Shown one piece after another: positions 62,145 to 64,000 of a stretch of DNA of 64,000 nt (position 1 is its first letter; every line of letters begins with the position of its first letter). Source of the stretch: DASWZN01 sp036404435 (lineage in GTDB: Bacteria > Acidobacteriota > Terriglobia > Bryobacterales > Bryobacteraceae); assembly GCA_036404435.1 (NCBI GenBank), contig DASWZN010000048.1, forward strand, positions 186,001 to 250,000. Reading direction: 5' to 3'. The position numbers and the translations under genes were made by a program. The notes under the pieces were generated by a model. That model had not been told where the DNA came from, ran no database searches, and was given only the letters and a program-made list of their open reading frames with translations.

Positions 62145-63284
62145 ACGATCAAAGTCCTGGCCTTCATGGAGGCGCGGCGGGCGGCTGGACCCGCGCGGAA
62201 CCTCATCGAGTTCGCGGTGCGCGCGCGCCCGGAAGTGGAGCTGACCATCGCCACCTACCGGCGGGGCAACGATTCCGCGGCGTTCCTCGACGCCATCCGC
62301 GCCGCCGGCATCGAGGCGGAGACGATCGTGGAGAAGCGCCGCTTCGACCTGGGCGCGCTGGCGCAGTTGCGCGAGTTGGTGGCCCGCCGCCAGCCGGACA
62401 TCATCCAAACCCACAACGTGAAGTCGCACCTGCTGGTGCGGTGGCTGGGCCTGTGGCGCCAGGTTCCCTGGGTAGCGTTCCAGCACGGATACACGGCGAC
62501 GGACTGGAAAGACCGCCTCTACAACCAGTGCGACCGCTGGTCCCTGCGCCGCGCGCACCGGCTCGTCTGCGTGTGCGGAGCCTTCTCCGAGCGGCTTCAA
62601 CGCTGGGGAGTGCCGGCCTCGCGGATCGTGGTGCAGCACAACCCAGTGGAACGGTTCGTCGCTCCTCCGCCTGAGGAGATGGAGCGCGTGCGGGCGGAGC
62701 TGGGGCTGGCTGGCGGCGAGTTCCTGGTGGTCACCGTGGGCCGGCTCTCGCGCGAGAAAGGACACCGGGATCTGCTCGAAGCGGCCGCCATCCTGCGCGC
62801 GCGGCAGCCGGAGAGCCCGGTGCGCTTCGTCATCGTCGGGGATGGCCCCGAGCGCGCCGCGCTCGAACAGCGCTCCCAGGGACTGGGATTGGAGGGCGCC
62901 GTGACGTTTGCGGGCTACCAGGCGAACGTGCGGCCATACTACGCGCTGGCGGACGTGGTGGCGCTGCCCTCTCATACGGAGGGCTCGCCCAACGTGGTAC
63001 TGGAGGCGCTAGCTGCTCGGGTCGCGGTGGCGGCGACGCGAGTGGGCGGCGTCCCGGAGATCGTGACCGATGGCGAAACGGGCCTGCTCATCGAGAAGCA
63101 AGATCCGCTCGCCATGGCCGACGCATTGGCGCGCCTCATGGCCGACGCGGACTTGCGGCGCCGCCTGGCCGAGGCGGGCCGGCAACTCGTGACCGCCAGG
63201 CATTCCGTCCAGGCGCACCGCCGCGCGCTGGTGAGGCTGTATTCCGAACTGGCCGGGAAAGGAAGTACGGAACCGCGACCGTAA
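62145..63284 (+). CDS. GT4-family glycosyltransferase with a non-ATG start
   Basis: About 380 residues. GT-B fold: the first beta-strand IKVLAFMEARRAAGPARNLI, then DIIQTHNVKSHLLVRWLG, and the C-terminal donor half with VTVGRLSREKGHRDLLEAAA and HTEGSPNVVLEALAARVAVA. The first strand begins before any usable ATG. A good ribosome-binding site (62135-62143) is followed by ACG ATC AAA GTC, so the start is probably ACG or ATC, or a mutated ATG; the first true ATG (62166) would remove the first beta-strand. Function: sugar transfer in glycan assembly; substrates unknown. It is transcribed together with the next GT4 gene. Confidence 0.82.
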   Translation, partial: TIKVLAFMEARRAAGPARNLIEFAVRARPEVELTIATYRRGNDSAAFLDAIRAAGIEAETIVEKRRFDLGALAQLRELVARRQPDIIQTHNVKSHLLVRWLGLWRQVPWVAFQHGYTATDWKDRLYNQCDRWSLRRAHRLVCVCGAFSERLQRWGVPASRIVVQHNPVERFVAPPPEEMERVRAELGLAGGEFLVVTVGRLSREKGHRDLLEAAAILRARQPESPVRFVIVGDGPERAALEQRSQGLGLEGAVTFAGYQANVRPYYALADVVALPSHTEGSPNVVLEALAARVAVAATRVGGVPEIVTDGETGLLIEKQDPLAMADALARLMADADLRRRLAEAGRQLVTARHSVQAHRRALVRLYSELAGKGSTEPRP

Positions 63285-63307
63285 GGGAGCGGGCATACTT
63301 GGAGAAC

Positions 63308-64000
63308 ATGCGGATCTGTTTCATCTATCAGGGAGCGGGGCTGTGGGCGTGCGAGCGCGCCGAGAAGATGGCGGCGGCCCTGAGCGCGGCCGGACACGAG
63401 ACGTTCCTGGTATGCAACGGCGACGCCGCCGGCGAGGAGCGATTGGGCCATCTGCGCGTCCTGCGCCTCAAACCCCGCCTCGCAAACCCTGCGCTGAGCC
63501 GGCTGGTCAAGACGCCCTACTTCTTCAATCCGCTGTGGGTGGCCGGATTGAGAAGCGTCGTGAAGCAGTTCGGCATACAGGCGCTACAGGTCATCGACGT
63601 GCCGCTGGCGCCGGCCGCGATCTGGGTGGGCCGCGCGTTCCGCATCCCCGTGGTGCTGGACATGTGGGAGAACTATCCGGAGGCGCTGCGGCTTTGGGGC
63701 CGCACCAACTGGAAGACGCGAGTCTTCAAGAATCACCGCTTCGCCGGCGCCGTCGAGCGCTATTCCGTCCGGCGCGTCAACCACATCATTACCGTGGTCG
63801 AAGAAATGCGGGAGCGGCTGATCGCGAAAGGCGTACCCGCCGAACGGATCTCGGTGGTGACGAACGCGGTGGACGAAGCCCTGTTCTCCAACCCGACGGT
63901 GCGGACGGAGACGCCGCTCGACGCCGAACCCGGCTGCTACAAGATTCTGTACGTGGGCAAGCTCACGGCGGAGCGGGGCCTCGACGACCTGATCCGCGGC
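63308..64000 (+). CDS. GT4-family glycosyltransferase (3' end outside window)
   Basis: 231 codons are present, open to the right edge. The ATG at 63308 has GGAGAA just upstream. The N-terminal half is a GT-B Rossmann fold: RICFIYQGAGLWACERAEKM, VIDVPLAPAAIWVGRAFRIP and VVLDMWENYPEALRLWGRTN (an acceptor-site-like aromatic/acidic segment). The inter-domain linker follows, with VVTNAVDEALF and YVGKLTAERGLDDLI starting the donor half. It lies 23 bp after the previous GT4 gene. Substrate unknown. Confidence 0.88.
   Translation, partial: MRICFIYQGAGLWACERAEKMAAALSAAGHETFLVCNGDAAGEERLGHLRVLRLKPRLANPALSRLVKTPYFFNPLWVAGLRSVVKQFGIQALQVIDVPLAPAAIWVGRAFRIPVVLDMWENYPEALRLWGRTNWKTRVFKNHRFAGAVERYSVRRVNHIITVVEEMRERLIAKGVPAERISVVTNAVDEALFSNPTVRTETPLDAEPGCYKILYVGKLTAERGLDDLIRG

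Overview
The window is a GC-rich bacterial chromosome segment, most likely from an Acidobacteriota of the Bryobacterales/'Solibacter' type. This is inferred from gene content, not from a marker gene: tandem Ser/Thr kinases with C-terminal TPRs, a TonB receptor with an N-terminal carboxypeptidase-regulatory domain, an ASPIC/UnbV (CRTAC1) protein beside a multihaem cytochrome-TPR protein, an S53 peptidase with acidobacterial-style C-terminal repeats, and a PEP-CTERM remnant. Two genes run off the edges: a membrane protein on the left (minus strand) and a GT4 glycosyltransferase on the right (plus strand).

Layout. 1-3.5 kb: partial membrane protein of unknown function and an OPT-family transporter. 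3.6-7.8 kb: the housekeeping operon phoH-ybeY-corC-era followed by a BON-domain protein. 7.9-15.8 kb (minus): secreted unknown, TonB receptor, a Cys-rich secreted small protein, a large GH2-like glycosidase and a PHP phosphoesterase. 15.9-22.3 kb: small zinc-ribbon-like protein, a probable 6S-like RNA with its own promoter and terminator, heparinase-like secreted protein, MBL-fold hydrolase, Fe-S protein, GNAT-like protein and a secreted unknown. 22.4-29.8 kb (minus): two paralogous transmembrane Ser/Thr kinase-TPR genes, each followed by genes for a small all-beta-looking protein family sharing the motif SGGSPL (three copies). 29.9-33.3 kb: S53 peptidase. 33.6-39.1 kb (minus): Omp85-like protein, DUF4390-like protein, NtrY-like kinase, NtrX-like regulator, a decayed PEP-CTERM gene and a small secreted protein. 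39.3-42.2 kb: three TadE/TadG pilus-associated genes. 42.4-48.6 kb: a secreted unknown and the aromatic amino-acid operon trpC-trpF-trpB-trpA-aroQ-aroF-tyrA. 48.7-54.7 kb: GT-C glycosyltransferase, five-haem cytochrome with TPRs, CRTAC1 protein. 54.8-56.3 kb: hicB with a nonsense-interrupted hicA, VOC protein, AraC regulator. 56.4-64 kb: alaS and a glycan-assembly cluster (three GT4 enzymes, a PaaK/CapK-like adenylating enzyme and an unknown).

Cooperating groups: phoH/ybeY/era act in rRNA maturation and quality control. The aro/trp operon makes chorismate-derived amino acids, with most genes overlapping by 4 bp. The kinase-SGGSPL modules look like a duplicated signalling cassette and are the best candidate here for an undescribed system. 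The NtrYX-type pair with the Omp85-like and DUF4390-like proteins looks like an envelope-linked two-component operon.

Short palindromic repeats (core GTGGG(A/G)CAGGC..GCCTG) are scattered through the window. They occur between genes and, unusually, in frame inside a histidine kinase. A separate 115-bp inverted-repeat element supplies that kinase's C-terminus and stop codon, and a related repeat appears inside ybeY. I saw no CRISPR array, insertion-sequence transposase, tRNA or rRNA gene.
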